Positions 36,270 through 44,369 of a DNA stretch of 64,000 bases are shown in pieces. Below the pieces are notes generated by a model. The model did not search any database. It was not told where the DNA came from and worked only from the letters and a program-made list of their open reading frames with translations. The position numbers were made by a program, and so were the translations under genes. The DNA lies in assembly GCF_024297145.1 (NCBI RefSeq), contig NZ_JANCTC010000003.1, positions 1-64,000 on the forward strand, written 5' to 3'. Position 1 is the stretch's first letter. Each line of letters begins with the position of its first letter. This stretch comes from Mesorhizobium sp. LMG 17147 (GTDB lineage Bacteria; Pseudomonadota; Alphaproteobacteria; Rhizobiales; Rhizobiaceae).

Positions 36270-37112
36270 TCAGGCCCGCTCGATCTTCAGCCAGCGGGCG
36301 CAGGCGAGGTAGGCGATGGTGACCACCGCCATCAGGATGATCGACAGCGCCGAGGCGAGCGGAAAGTCGCCGCGCCGGCCGATCTGCATCATGACCAGCT
36401 GCGGCATCAAAAGCTCGTTGTTGCCGCCGAGGATCTGCGGCGTGATGTAGTCGCCGATGCACAGCACAAAGGTGAGGAAGGCACCGACCATGATGCCAGG
36501 CAAGGTCAGCGGCAGAACGACATGCAGGAAAGTCCGCAGCGGCCCGGCGCCGAGGTCGGCGGCGGCCTTCCGGTAGCTGGGGCTGAGCTGCTTCAGATTG
36601 GCGAAGATCGTCAGCGTCAACAGCATGACGAAGAAATGCACGAAGCCGGTGATGGTGGCCAACCGCGTATTGGCGAGCTGCAGCGGTTCGCTGAACAGGC
36701 CGGAGCCGGTTAGCGCCCGGTTGACGACGCCGTTCTGCGCCAGCACCAGCAGCCACGAATAGGAGCGCACGACGTAGGAGGTCCAGAACGGCAGCACCGC
36801 CAGCATCAGCGCCAGCCGCTGCCAGCGCTCCGGCACCTGTTCGGCCAGAATCCAGGCAAAGGGATAGGCAAGCAGCACCGAGATAACGGTGACGATCGCT
36901 GTGACCTGCAGCGAGTTCACCATCGCCTGCCAGTAGGACGGATTGGCAAAGAATTGGCTGTAGTTGGACAGCGTGAAGCCGCCGCCTTCATGCGCCGTCA
37001 GGCTGGATACCGCCATGGCGACGAAGGGCAGCACGAAGAACAGCAACGTCCAGCCGAGCGCCGGCGTGACCAGCGCCCAGGGCAGGGCACGCCCGCTGTT
37101 GACGGAGTTCAC
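36270..37112 (-). CDS. ABC transporter permease, PotB-like
   Basis: 280 residues with six membrane segments. The EAA loop is seen in YRKAAADLGAGPLRTFLHVV, and a PotB-type GDYITPQILGG follows. A GTG start at 37112 is chosen because upstream in-frame residues are arginine- and cysteine-rich and overlap the preceding gene. It starts 13 bases after the binding-protein stop. The predicted role is the first half of the importer pore. Confidence 0.9.
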   Translation of the reverse strand: MNSVNSGRALPWALVTPALGWTLLFFVLPFVAMAVSSLTAHEGGGFTLSNYSQFFANPSYWQAMVNSLQVTAIVTVISVLLAYPFAWILAEQVPERWQRLALMLAVLPFWTSYVVRSYSWLLVLAQNGVVNRALTGSGLFSEPLQLANTRLATITGFVHFFVMLLTLTIFANLKQLSPSYRKAAADLGAGPLRTFLHVVLPLTLPGIMVGAFLTFVLCIGDYITPQILGGNNELLMPQLVMMQIGRRGDFPLASALSIILMAVVTIAYLACARWLKIERA

Positions 37113-37125
37113 GACCGGCAGCCGG

Positions 37126-38232
37126 TCATTGCGCCTGCAGCATTTCGGTCCAGACGTCCTGCATTTTCTTGTCGAGATCGGCGTTCGGCGCCGGATAGGG
37201 CAGCGCCCGGGCAAGGAATTCCGGCTGCTCGTCGAAGCGCAGGATCTTCTTCTGCTCGTCGCTCAGGGCCGCCTTGCTGTTGGCCGGCATGCCCCAGTAG
37301 CAGGACGAGGTGGCGAGCCGCGCCTGCCCTTCGGGGCTCATAATGTACTGGATGAATTTAAGCGCCAGATCCTTGTTCTTGGAATCCTTGAACATTGCCA
37401 GCGACTGCGACCAAAGCACCGCGCCTTCTTTCGGAATAGAGAAGTCGAGGGCAGGGTTTTCCTTGGCCAGCCCCGCCGTCACCCATTCGCCGCCGCCGAC
37501 CAGTATGTCGACCTCGCCTGTCGCCAGCGCCGTCTGGCTGGCGGTCACTTCGCCGACCAGCTTGGCGTTGGCCTTCATTTTGAGCAGCTCTTCCTTGATG
37601 GCGGGAAGGTCGGCTTCGGTCAGTTCCGCAGTCTTCTTACCGATCGCCAGTGCGGCCATGCCGATGACCGGCAGGTAATAATCGTAGATGGCGATCTTGC
37701 CCTTGTATTTGTCGCCGGTCAGCGCGGCAAGCGACTGCATGTCGGCCGGGTCGACCTTGGTCTTGTTGTAGCCGATCGTGTTGTAGCCGAACTTTTCGGT
37801 GATGCCGTAACGCTTGCCATCGACGACGGTGGAGCTATCCATCTTCACTTGCGGGAACAGGTCGACCAGCGGCAGCTTGTCTTCCTGCAACGGTTCGAAC
37901 AGGCCTTTTTCGACGCCGCGCGGTATGTCGATGCTGTCGATCACCATCACGTCCCAGTCGCCCGGCTGCGACTGTTCGACGATCGCCAGGCCGGCGCCGG
38001 TACCTTCGAACTCCTTGACATTGACCTTGACGCCGTTCGCCTCCTCGAACGGCTGCAACAGCGCCGGATCGGCGTGATCGCACCAGATCAGCGCGTTGAG
38101 GTCCTGCGCCTGAGCGAGGCTGCCAGCCGCCAGCAGCAGTGCTGCGGCGGCGCACGCGCCTTGGAGATAGCGCTTCAGAAAAGAAAGCGGATTCCTGACG
38201 GTTGGATTGGGGGTCTTTGGATTGACGGACAT
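37126..38232 (-). CDS. ABC transporter substrate-binding protein, PotD-like
   Basis: 368 residues. A signal peptide ends near AQAQ (residues 39-42), so the mature protein is periplasmic. The solute-binding fold (SBP_bac_8/PotD type) shows LNALIWCDHADPALLQPFEE at the start, GDWDVMVIDSIDIPRGVEKG and the central GITEKFGYNTIGYN hinge. The ATG follows GGGAGA. It is the first gene of the operon and faces TetR across two dyads. Ligand is probably a polyamine or similar cation; I do not see a decisive binding pocket. Confidence 0.9.
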   Translation of the reverse strand: MSVNPKTPNPTVRNPLSFLKRYLQGACAAAALLLAAGSLAQAQDLNALIWCDHADPALLQPFEEANGVKVNVKEFEGTGAGLAIVEQSQPGDWDVMVIDSIDIPRGVEKGLFEPLQEDKLPLVDLFPQVKMDSSTVVDGKRYGITEKFGYNTIGYNKTKVDPADMQSLAALTGDKYKGKIAIYDYYLPVIGMAALAIGKKTAELTEADLPAIKEELLKMKANAKLVGEVTASQTALATGEVDILVGGGEWVTAGLAKENPALDFSIPKEGAVLWSQSLAMFKDSKNKDLALKFIQYIMSPEGQARLATSSCYWGMPANSKAALSDEQKKILRFDEQPEFLARALPYPAPNADLDKKMQDVWTEMLQAQ

Positions 38233-38269
38233 CGAGTGTTCTCCCTTGCCTTTTTGGCTTGTAGCAAAA

Positions 38270-38299
38270 AATTGAACCAATTCTAAAATTGAGTCAATT
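38270..38299. promoter_or_regulatory. double operator between the ABC operon and tetR
   Basis: Two near-identical dyads, AATTGAACCAATT (38270-38282) and AATTGAGTCAATT (38287-38299), the second a perfect palindrome, 17 bases apart. Each is followed by CT, giving a direct repeat of 15 bases. They lie 38 bases from the binding-protein start and 25 from the TetR start, where a TetR-family repressor normally binds. Confidence 0.72.
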
Positions 38300-38323
38300 C
38301 TGTTTTTGTGGCAAACAGCCGCT

Positions 38324-38938
38324 ATGAGCGGATTGCGGGCAAGGCAGAAGGCGGATCGGCACCGCCGCATCATCGAGGCGGCGGCGGCGCTTTTCCGCGA
38401 TGCCGGCTATGAAGGCGCCAAGATCGAAACTATCGCCGCGCAGGCCGAAGTCTCGGTCGGCACGATCTACAACTACTACCAGAACAAGGGCGACATCCTC
38501 GGCGCGATCGTTTCGATGGAGGTCAACGAGGTGCTGAATGCCGGGCGCGGCGTCGTCGCCAACCCGCCAGCCAATGTCGGCGACGCTCTCGATACGCTGC
38601 TCGGCATCTATATCGAACATTCGCTGCATTATCTCAGCAAGGAGATGTGGCGGCAGGCGATGGCGATCTCCACGCAACTGCCGGACAGCCCGTTCGGCCA
38701 GGCCTACACGGCGCTCGACCGGGCACTGACCGAGCAGATTCGCGCGCTGATCGCCAGGCTACAGGCGCTCGGCCTGGTGCGCCGCGACATCGATGGTCCC
38801 GCGCTCGGCGAACTGATCTTCAACAACATGAACATGATGTTCATCGAGTTCGTGAAGCGCGAGGAGGCGAGGATTGCAGAGTTGCGCACGGCGATACGCA
38901 GGCAGAACCGGATATTGGTGGCGGCGATCGGAGTGTAA
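38324..38938 (+). CDS. TetR-family transcriptional regulator
   Basis: 204 residues. The N-terminal helix-turn-helix (about 10-55) is RHRRIIEAAAALFRDAGYEG and IAAQAEVSVGTIYNYYQNKG. The C-terminal helical ligand domain is of the TetR_C type. It is divergent from the ABC operon, with tandem dyads between them, so it very likely represses that operon and itself. The ATG at 38324 (MSGLRARQKADR) is preferred over an in-frame GTG six codons earlier. Confidence 0.92.
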   Translation: MSGLRARQKADRHRRIIEAAAALFRDAGYEGAKIETIAAQAEVSVGTIYNYYQNKGDILGAIVSMEVNEVLNAGRGVVANPPANVGDALDTLLGIYIEHSLHYLSKEMWRQAMAISTQLPDSPFGQAYTALDRALTEQIRALIARLQALGLVRRDIDGPALGELIFNNMNMMFIEFVKREEARIAELRTAIRRQNRILVAAIGV

Positions 38939-38993
38939 GAAGATCAAGGGCGAGTAGGGCCAGCAACACAAATCGCCGTTGCCGGAGCATCGC

Positions 38994-39194
38994 CTAACGG
39001 TTGATCAGCCATAGAATGGCCGAGAGCACGATGCTGACCAGTATCGCCGTGGTGATAGGGACATAAAGCCTGAAGTTCTCACGCTCGATCACGATATCGC
39101 CGGGCAGCCTGCCAAGGCCGGAGCGGGCCAACCAAGGCCACAGCAGGCCTATGGCGACTATGCTGAGACCAACGACGATCAGAGTTCGCGACAT
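38994..39194 (-). CDS. DUF2905 small membrane protein
   Basis: 66 residues. Two hydrophobic segments (about 4-23 and 45-64) flank LGRLPGDIVIERENFRLYVP, the DUF2905 signature. Function is unknown; such proteins are widespread two-pass membrane proteins. AGGA precedes the ATG. Confidence 0.8.
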   Translation of the reverse strand: MSRTLIVVGLSIVAIGLLWPWLARSGLGRLPGDIVIERENFRLYVPITTAILVSIVLSAILWLINR

Positions 39195-39331
39195 GGCATC
39201 CTGCCGGAAATAGTGTCGTGCCAGAAATATAGTGTTGACGGATCTTGCAAGCAGCGCTTCCACTCGATATTGCCTCTTGAGTTGAGATTGAAATCTGCTA
39301 CAACCTTAACGGGCATCAAAGGAGGGATTGG

Positions 39332-39898
39332 ATGCAGATTTCCATCTGGCATTGGGCTATACTGCTGCTGCTGATCGGCGTGCCTGTTTTCTTTGCCGTT
39401 CGGTCAGCCGCAAAGCCATTACAGGATCCTTCGGCTCTCGTAGGTTTTGGAGGCTGGCTTATGCTGCTGGCGATTGGACAGTGCTTGGCACCTTTCCGCA
39501 CGCTGGCTGAGCTGTTCTCTTCGAGCGGGGGCTATCGACAGCTAATGACGCTCCCCAACGGCGCCTTGGCGGTCTACGGCGAGGTCGCCCTGTTGCTGGC
39601 GTTTCTGGTGCTCCAGCTGGTTGTGTTCGTTGCAATGCTCCGGCGGAGTTCCCGTTTCAAGCAGCTGTTCCTGTATCAGTGGTTTGCAATACCAATCGTG
39701 TTTATTCTGGACACGACATGGATCTCAGCGGTTATGAGCGCTCCTGTGAGCTTGGTGCTTGCAGGGGATGCGCTGGTAATGCCCGCAGTTTCTTTTGTCC
39801 TGACCGGGATCTGGGTCGCCTACGTCTACAAGTCGGTCAGGGTGAGAAACACGTTCGACCGGGCCGCGATATCCGGTCAGGTCGCGAGTGCTTCCTGA
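39332..39898 (+). CDS. DUF2569-like membrane protein
   Basis: 188 residues with about five membrane segments. LVGFGGWLMLLAIGQCLAPF resembles the DUF2569 opening (GIGGWL). The ribosome site AAAGGAGGG is strong. Function unknown. It is convergent with the cupin gene. Confidence 0.72.
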   Translation: MQISIWHWAILLLLIGVPVFFAVRSAAKPLQDPSALVGFGGWLMLLAIGQCLAPFRTLAELFSSSGGYRQLMTLPNGALAVYGEVALLLAFLVLQLVVFVAMLRRSSRFKQLFLYQWFAIPIVFILDTTWISAVMSAPVSLVLAGDALVMPAVSFVLTGIWVAYVYKSVRVRNTFDRAAISGQVASAS

Positions 39899-39961
39899 GC
39901 TTGCCGCGAGCCCTATGTATGGCAGCCGACAAAAATGCCGGGCGCGCTGCATCGACCCGGA

Positions 39962-40600
39962 TCACCCGGCCTGTAGGCCTGCTCGAGCGAGGATTTCAGG
40001 CGCCGGCGTGACATGCCCGTGCGGCTTGCAATAGCCGGGGTCGATCGCGCGATAGCCAAGCAGATGGCCGAGTGGCGCCAGGATCCCCAGCGCCACTCGC
40101 TGAATCGCAGGTGGCGGGTGCGTGAAGACGATCACGTCGGCAAATTCCCTGGCGATGACCGCTGCCTGAAGCGGCGAAGGCCTCCCTTTTCTGTCCACCT
40201 TGCCGGCATTGGCCAGGCCGAAGAGCATGCCGATCAGCAGCGCGAAACGGTTCGGGTCGACATTGTCTGCACCTGGCGCCCGGTCGACTTCGACCAGCAC
40301 ATGCGCTTCTTCGGTTTTGCTGCTGTTCCACCAATCATGTGCGACGCCTGCTTCGACCGTGGCGGATTGGCCAGGCCCCAGGGACAAAGTCTTCCCGGCG
40401 ATGCGAGCGTCGAGCCGGCCGCCGAGGACGGCAAACCGCTCCGTCAGGTTCGGGTGGTAGTGCTCGCCCACCACTGCGGCTCCCGGTCGGGCGGTCAGAT
40501 GAGCGATGCCAGGTCCCTGGCCGCGGTCTTCGGTGCCACGCAGGATGACGGCATATTCGCCGGTCACCTTGTTCTCGTAGACATCTCCACAGCGTGACAT
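39962..40600 (-). CDS. cupin-domain protein
   Basis: 212 residues. The cupin barrel (about 15-115) holds the metal-binding pattern in GEHYHPNLTERFAVLGGRLD and the later EAGVAHDWWNSS. The C-terminal third (about 125-212) is a separate helical/hydrophobic region with LGILAPLGHLLGYRAIDP. The ATG at 40600 (MSRCGDVYENKVTGEYAV) matches cupin starts; upstream in-frame residues are proline- and serine-rich. Enzyme or binding role cannot be set. Confidence 0.75.
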   Translation of the reverse strand: MSRCGDVYENKVTGEYAVILRGTEDRGQGPGIAHLTARPGAAVVGEHYHPNLTERFAVLGGRLDARIAGKTLSLGPGQSATVEAGVAHDWWNSSKTEEAHVLVEVDRAPGADNVDPNRFALLIGMLFGLANAGKVDRKGRPSPLQAAVIAREFADVIVFTHPPPAIQRVALGILAPLGHLLGYRAIDPGYCKPHGHVTPAPEILARAGLQAG

Positions 40601-40734
40601 GGATCGGCTCCGGAGTTTCAGACCACCAGGGCCCGGCAAGTTACCGTCAAAGGGTTGGTCGTTCAACGACGCTCGACCGGGCGATTGCGGAAACACTAGT
40701 TGCCGGCTCTTCGTCAACGCGGGCGATCAGCGCT

Positions 40735-40932
40735 CTACCGGACATGCTTTGGCGGCCGCGCTCGTGGAAACGGCACGACCGTCAGTGGCGCCTTGCGGAA
40801 TTCCGCGATGGCTATTTCTTCAATCAGCGCGTCGAGGGCCTCGTTGACGCGTCGGCTCGTTTCATCCGCGCCGTAGAGGCGGTTTTGTGCGCATTCCAAA
40901 AGTTCGCGTGCCGCGGCGAAATCACTTCGCAT
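40735..40932 (-). CDS. hypothetical protein, 65 residues
   Basis: A helical, charged product: MRSDFAAARELLECAQNRLY and DETSRRVNEALDALIEEIA, ending with a basic tail (FPRARPPKHVR). The start has AAAGGG about nine bases upstream; an earlier start at 41007 has none. No family recognised. Two heptad-like helices suggest a small helical bundle. A 261-base gap upstream holds no gene I can support. Confidence 0.5.
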   Translation of the reverse strand: MRSDFAAARELLECAQNRLYGADETSRRVNEALDALIEEIAIAEFRKAPLTVVPFPRARPPKHVR

Positions 40933-41193
40933 GACAACACCCTTTGGTTTTTGGCCCGCCGCACGGCCATTGTCGGCGCGCTTAATTGAGCGAGCGCTAA
41001 TATACACTGGAGCAATTTAATCGAATGCTGTTAAGTGGCCGTCGGGAGGCGGGACGAACCTATGGCCCAGCAAAAAGCAAGACAGGAATGAGCTCGGCGT
41101 CTCTTGGTAGGAGATGCTTGAGCCCGATCTGGTTCAGGCTAAGCCGGCAATTTCACGGGAACTTTCTGGCGATCCCGACGCTTCCGGTACGTC

Positions 41194-41592
41194 CTAATCT
41201 TTCGTATAGTCAGGCCCAAAACGGGTCGGCAGGTTGTCGGCGAGTTTCAACCAAGGGAGCTTCTCCTCAAAAGCGACATGCAGCGTAGGTGCAAATTTTT
41301 CGGGCTCCTCCATCGCCGCCGCAAAAAAATGCATGACATCAGACATGTTCTTTGAGCGGAAGGACAGCGGCGTGCCACAGTGATCGCAAAATGTTCTTTC
41401 CACACCGGGAGAAGAGTCGAATACCTTCGGTAGCTTGCCCAGCCATCGCCATTGGCCGTTCAAGACGCCAATATAGGTGGTCATCGGCGCAGAACATTGC
41501 CGCCGACAACTTTCACAATGACAGACCACGCAGGCCTGTGCCGGACCGTCGACTTCAAATGCAATAGCGCCGCATAAGCAATGACCACGCAT
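41194..41592 (-). CDS. GFA-domain protein
   Basis: 132 residues. Zinc cysteines are in GHCLCGAIAFEV, VCHCESCRRQC and TFCDHCGTPLSF, followed by the characteristic FAAAMEEPEKFAPTLHVAFE helix-strand region. Cytosolic member of the glutathione-dependent formaldehyde-activating family; enzymatic role unproven. It lies in a poorly conserved stretch with two small reading frames. Confidence 0.85.
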   Translation of the reverse strand: MRGHCLCGAIAFEVDGPAQACVVCHCESCRRQCSAPMTTYIGVLNGQWRWLGKLPKVFDSSPGVERTFCDHCGTPLSFRSKNMSDVMHFFAAAMEEPEKFAPTLHVAFEEKLPWLKLADNLPTRFGPDYTKD

Positions 41593-41739
41593 GCAAATAC
41601 TCCTCGAGTCAACAAGGACAGCTTCATGCCTGGGCGTGAGGGAGGCGCCATGAAATGCGCCGAGCTGGCGCCCAATTCCGACATTCGGCGCTGGCGATTG
41701 TCCTCGCGTGCGCGAGGCGTTGCCTCCAAGCTGCCTTCA

Positions 41740-41865
41740 CTATCGCCTTTGCGGCATATTGAAATGTTCGTAGAGTTTCTCCGCCAGGCCGCTGGCGCCA
41801 AAGCCCGTCAATACCGATGAAAGTGCCAGCGGCGCCTTTTTGTCGAGCATGGCCTTGGCGATCAT
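41740..41865 (-). CDS. short reading frame, possible gene remnant
   Basis: 41 residues from ATG: a basic N-terminal helix (MIAKAMLDKKAPLALSSVLT), then GFGASGLAEKLYEHFNMPQR. The composition is protein-like, with a stop codon just upstream. It has no recognised family and could be the C-terminal remnant of a longer gene. Nothing else supports it. Confidence 0.3.
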   Translation of the reverse strand: MIAKAMLDKKAPLALSSVLTGFGASGLAEKLYEHFNMPQRR

Positions 41866-41895
41866 CAGATCGTCGCTTCGCTTATGAGTCTCAGC

Positions 41896-42135
41896 CTAAT
41901 ACGATCTTGGGCGGCTTAAGAATTCTCTGGCGGCGGCAATCTGGCGTCGATGCTCGCGAAGGAATGCCGCGCCGAAGCAAATGGCGAATGCCAGTACCGA
42001 AAGGCTTGTCGTTGCTCTTGATGCAGGATCAGGATCGGGACTTATCAGGAAACGGAAGCCGAACGCGAAGGCGAAGACGACAACGCCACCAAACATGCCG
42101 CTGACGAAGGGGGCGGTCGTGCGTTTCTGCTCCAA
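41896..42135 (-). CDS. small membrane protein of unknown function
   Basis: About 79 residues with two hydrophobic segments (about 14-33 and 43-59) and a basic tail (REHRRQIAAAREFLSRPR). No ATG start; a TTG at 42135 has AGGAG six bases upstream. Similar short proteins are found in rhizobia, but I cannot name the family. Moderate support from the membrane pattern and ribosome site. Confidence 0.5.
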   Translation of the reverse strand: MEQKRTTAPFVSGMFGGVVVFAFAFGFRFLISPDPDPASRATTSLSVLAFAICFGAAFLREHRRQIAAAREFLSRPRSY

Positions 42136-42288
42136 CGACAACTCCTAGGTTTTCCGCTAGGGAACTATGGTTTCCGCCAGGGAATATATGCGTTGAAGCT
42201 GATGTGCTACCGATCCTGACGGCCTCGGCCTGTGGATATCGGGGATGAGCAGATATCAAGCGCCCCGGAGGTCTCAAGAAGCCCGTGC

Positions 42289-42364
42289 TGGTGCCCCCGG
42301 ACGGGATCGAACCGCCGACCTTCGGTTTACAAAACCGCTGCTCTACCAGCTGAGCTACAAGGGC
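42289..42364 (-). tRNA. tRNA-Thr (UGU)
   Basis: 76 bases including encoded CCA. The acceptor stem GCCCTTG / CGGGGGC pairs with two G-U pairs; D-arm, anticodon loop TTTGTAA with TGT, and T-arm GGTTCGATCC are all present. It reads ACA (and by wobble other) threonine codons. Confidence 0.97.
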
Positions 42365-42378
42365 ACGGCGCTCCGGTT

Positions 42379-42406
42379 AGCATATTTGCTGCGCCAGTAA
42401 AGACAA
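42379..42406 (-). promoter_or_regulatory. probable promoter of tRNA-Thr
   Basis: On the minus strand TTGTCT (-35) and TATGCT (-10) are 16 bases apart, about 15 bases before the tRNA 5' end. Both match the alphaproteobacterial housekeeping pattern moderately well. Confidence 0.4.
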
Positions 42407-42458
42407 AACTCCGTTTTTCGGTTCCCGGCGACCGCGCCGGTTCTGCCGCCAGGGCGTC

Positions 42459-42486
42459 CTGAAAACGGCCAATTCGCTTCCTATAT
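42459..42486 (+). promoter_or_regulatory. probable promoter of the 55-residue membrane protein gene
   Basis: CTGAAA and CTATAT separated by 16 bases. The -10 matches the rhizobial consensus (CTATAT) exactly. The gene starts 37 bases further on. Confidence 0.45.
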
Positions 42487-42522
42487 TGATCGAAGGTGCA
42501 ATCGCATCAGCGAGGCAGTCGC

Positions 42523-42690
42523 ATGATCAGGTTTGTCATCATTCTCCCGCTCGTCCTCGTGGCGTGGGTTCTCCTGGTGAAGCTCATCAAGGATCTGAAG
42601 CGCGCCAATATCGACTGGACCGGCGTCACCACCATCGTTGGCTTCATCGCGCTCGCCTTCTGGCTTCGCCATATCACCGGCATGGGCTGA
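42523..42690 (+). CDS. 55-residue membrane protein
   Basis: Two hydrophobic segments (about 2-19 and 36-50) with a polar centre KLIKDLKRANIDWTGVT. GAGG lies nine bases before the ATG. The layout recurs in rhizobial small membrane proteins; function unknown. A nine-codon upstream extension (GTG) is possible but lacks a site. Confidence 0.62.
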   Translation: MIRFVIILPLVLVAWVLLVKLIKDLKRANIDWTGVTTIVGFIALAFWLRHITGMG

Positions 42691-42912
42691 GGCCTGCCGA
42701 TCGGTCCGGTGAACTGTCGACCAGCGCGACCGTTGGTGGTCGCGGCTGACAGTATCAGACTGGCGTCGCGCTCCGTCAGCTTCTCTGTCCTGTCGAACAT
42801 CGCTTAAGGCGAGATCGGACGCCGCTTCAGCATTCGCCAACACTCTTGCCGATGTACAGGGATTTCCCGACAGCCTAATCTACGGCCGAGCCGAAACAGG
42901 GAGAGAGGGCGC

Positions 42913-43269
42913 TTGGGCGAGCACGATCCGAACGAGGAACCGATCGAGACGGTTTTCCGCAACGGCACAATCACCACCGTCGGCATCCTGCTGGCGTTCT
43001 CGCTGGGCTTCATCACGCATTGGGCCGCCAACCCGATACCATGGGAAATCTATCACCTGGTCGCCGTCGTGCCGATTTTGATCGGCATTGCCCTGCAGAT
43101 ACGAGCGCTGCGGTTGCTGCTCGACATAACGTCTCTACAACGGCGCGTTTATGAACGCGCCAATCGTATCTTCATTGCCGGCCTCATCTTCACCGCCTGC
43201 GGAGTTGGGCTGGCGATGCTGCTTGATTTCTACGACCTGTCGACCAAGAGCGCGGTGCCCGGGGGCTAG
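42913..43269 (+). CDS. small integral membrane protein
   Basis: 118 residues, TTG start preceded by AGAGAGGG. Three hydrophobic segments (about 20-38, 47-66 and 83-105) and an acidic N-terminus (GEHDPNEEPIE). No family name known to me. It stands alone in its direction and converges with the IclR gene. Confidence 0.65.
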   Translation: MGEHDPNEEPIETVFRNGTITTVGILLAFSLGFITHWAANPIPWEIYHLVAVVPILIGIALQIRALRLLLDITSLQRRVYERANRIFIAGLIFTACGVGLAMLLDFYDLSTKSAVPGG

Positions 43270-43309
43270 CTCTGGCCATCCTGGCAGATGTCGCACCATT
43301 CGGCGCTGG

Positions 43310-44167
43310 TCAGCGCTGCCATGCGCTCGGTTCGCTGCCAGGGCCGGGAGGGGTCGGCAGGCCGCCGATCATCCTCGTCACCTGCGCTGCTGCATCGCGC
43401 ACCAGCGGGCCGATTTCGGCCAGCCGCTCCGGTGTGACCCGTACCGTCGGCCCGGAGACCGAGACGCCGCCGATCGGTTCGCCGAATTCGTTGAAGATGG
43501 CGGCGGCGACACAGCGCATACCTGGATGCCGCTCCTCGTCATCGACCGACCAGCCGCGCAGCTTGATCGTCACCAGATCGCGGGCGAGCGCCGAGATGTC
43601 GGACAACGTGTTTTCGGTGAAGCGCTCCAGCCCGGCCCGGCGCAGTATGGTGGCTACCCGTTCCGGCTCGAGATGCGCCAGCACCGCCTTGCCGATGCCC
43701 GAGGCATGGAAGGAACTGCGCGTGCCCGGCCGGAAGAAGGCGCGGATCGCCTGGTGCGTCTCGACCTGGCTGACGAAGACCACGCAATCGTCCTCGGCGA
43801 CGCCGAGATTGGCGGTCTCGCCGGTCTTCTCCATCAATTCCTGCATGACGATACGGGCGCGGTCGACCAGCTTGCGGCGGCGCAGGAACGCTGCGCCCAT
43901 GCGATAGGTCTCGACGCCGATCGACCACAGCTGGTCGGTGCCTTCGAACTCGACCATGCCATGGTTCTCCAGCGTCGTCAGCATGCGGTAGGCGGTGGAT
44001 GCCGGCAGGCCGGAACTGGCGGCGATCTCGCTCAACGACAGGCCGCTGCCATCGGCGACGATTGCCAGGATGCGCAGCGCCCGGTCCAGCGACTGCACCG
44101 AGGCGGCTTCGGACGGCCCGCTGAAAGCGCGCGGCCGGCCGCGCTGGCGTTTTTCGGTGGTTTCCAT
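43310..44167 (-). CDS. IclR-family transcriptional regulator of the glyoxylate operon
   Basis: 285 residues. The N-terminal helix-turn-helix (about 22-80) is SVQSLDRALRILAIVADGSG and SLSEIAASSGLPASTAYRML; the IclR effector domain (about 95-255) contains FRPGTRSSFHASGIGKAVLA. It is divergent from gcl-hyi-glxR with a 15-base IclR-like palindrome between them. E. coli AllR, an IclR protein, controls the same pathway in response to glyoxylate; the likely role here is the same. The ATG at 44167 gives the usual start; an earlier in-frame ATG adds 30 atypical residues. Confidence 0.9.
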   Translation of the reverse strand: METTEKRQRGRPRAFSGPSEAASVQSLDRALRILAIVADGSGLSLSEIAASSGLPASTAYRMLTTLENHGMVEFEGTDQLWSIGVETYRMGAAFLRRRKLVDRARIVMQELMEKTGETANLGVAEDDCVVFVSQVETHQAIRAFFRPGTRSSFHASGIGKAVLAHLEPERVATILRRAGLERFTENTLSDISALARDLVTIKLRGWSVDDEERHPGMRCVAAAIFNEFGEPIGGVSVSGPTVRVTPERLAEIGPLVRDAAAQVTRMIGGLPTPPGPGSEPSAWQR

Positions 44168-44202
44168 CGGGCCATTCTTCGCTCTGTTCGCCCAACAAGC
44201 AA

Positions 44203-44217
44203 TGAAAAAGTTTTTCA
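44203..44217. promoter_or_regulatory. IclR-type operator candidate
   Basis: Perfect 15-base palindrome TGAAAAA-G-TTTTTCA, 35 bases before the IclR start and about 150 before gcl. It follows the form of the E. coli IclR consensus TGGAAATNATTTCCA with symmetric changes. Further TGGAAAA half-sites lie at about 44238 and 44303. Confidence 0.6.
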
Positions 44218-44369
44218 CCGGCCGGCGAAGCGAATTTATGGAAAACAGAAAGGCCAATCAATTCAAGCAGCAAGAGCCGTTCCCTAGAAATGAAAAAATA
44301 TTCTGGAAAAATTGAAAAATAATCGACGCACTGGCATCATCAGCCATCAACAATTCCGTGGAGGCTGAC

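Noticed and set aside
41157..41185. EcfG-type promoter GGAAC-N17-GCTT
   Set aside because: The -10 lacks the CGTT core, and no plus-strand gene follows at a sensible distance.
41025..41288. 87-residue plus-strand frame
   Set aside because: Overlaps the GFA gene antisense and has no family-like sequence or ribosome site.
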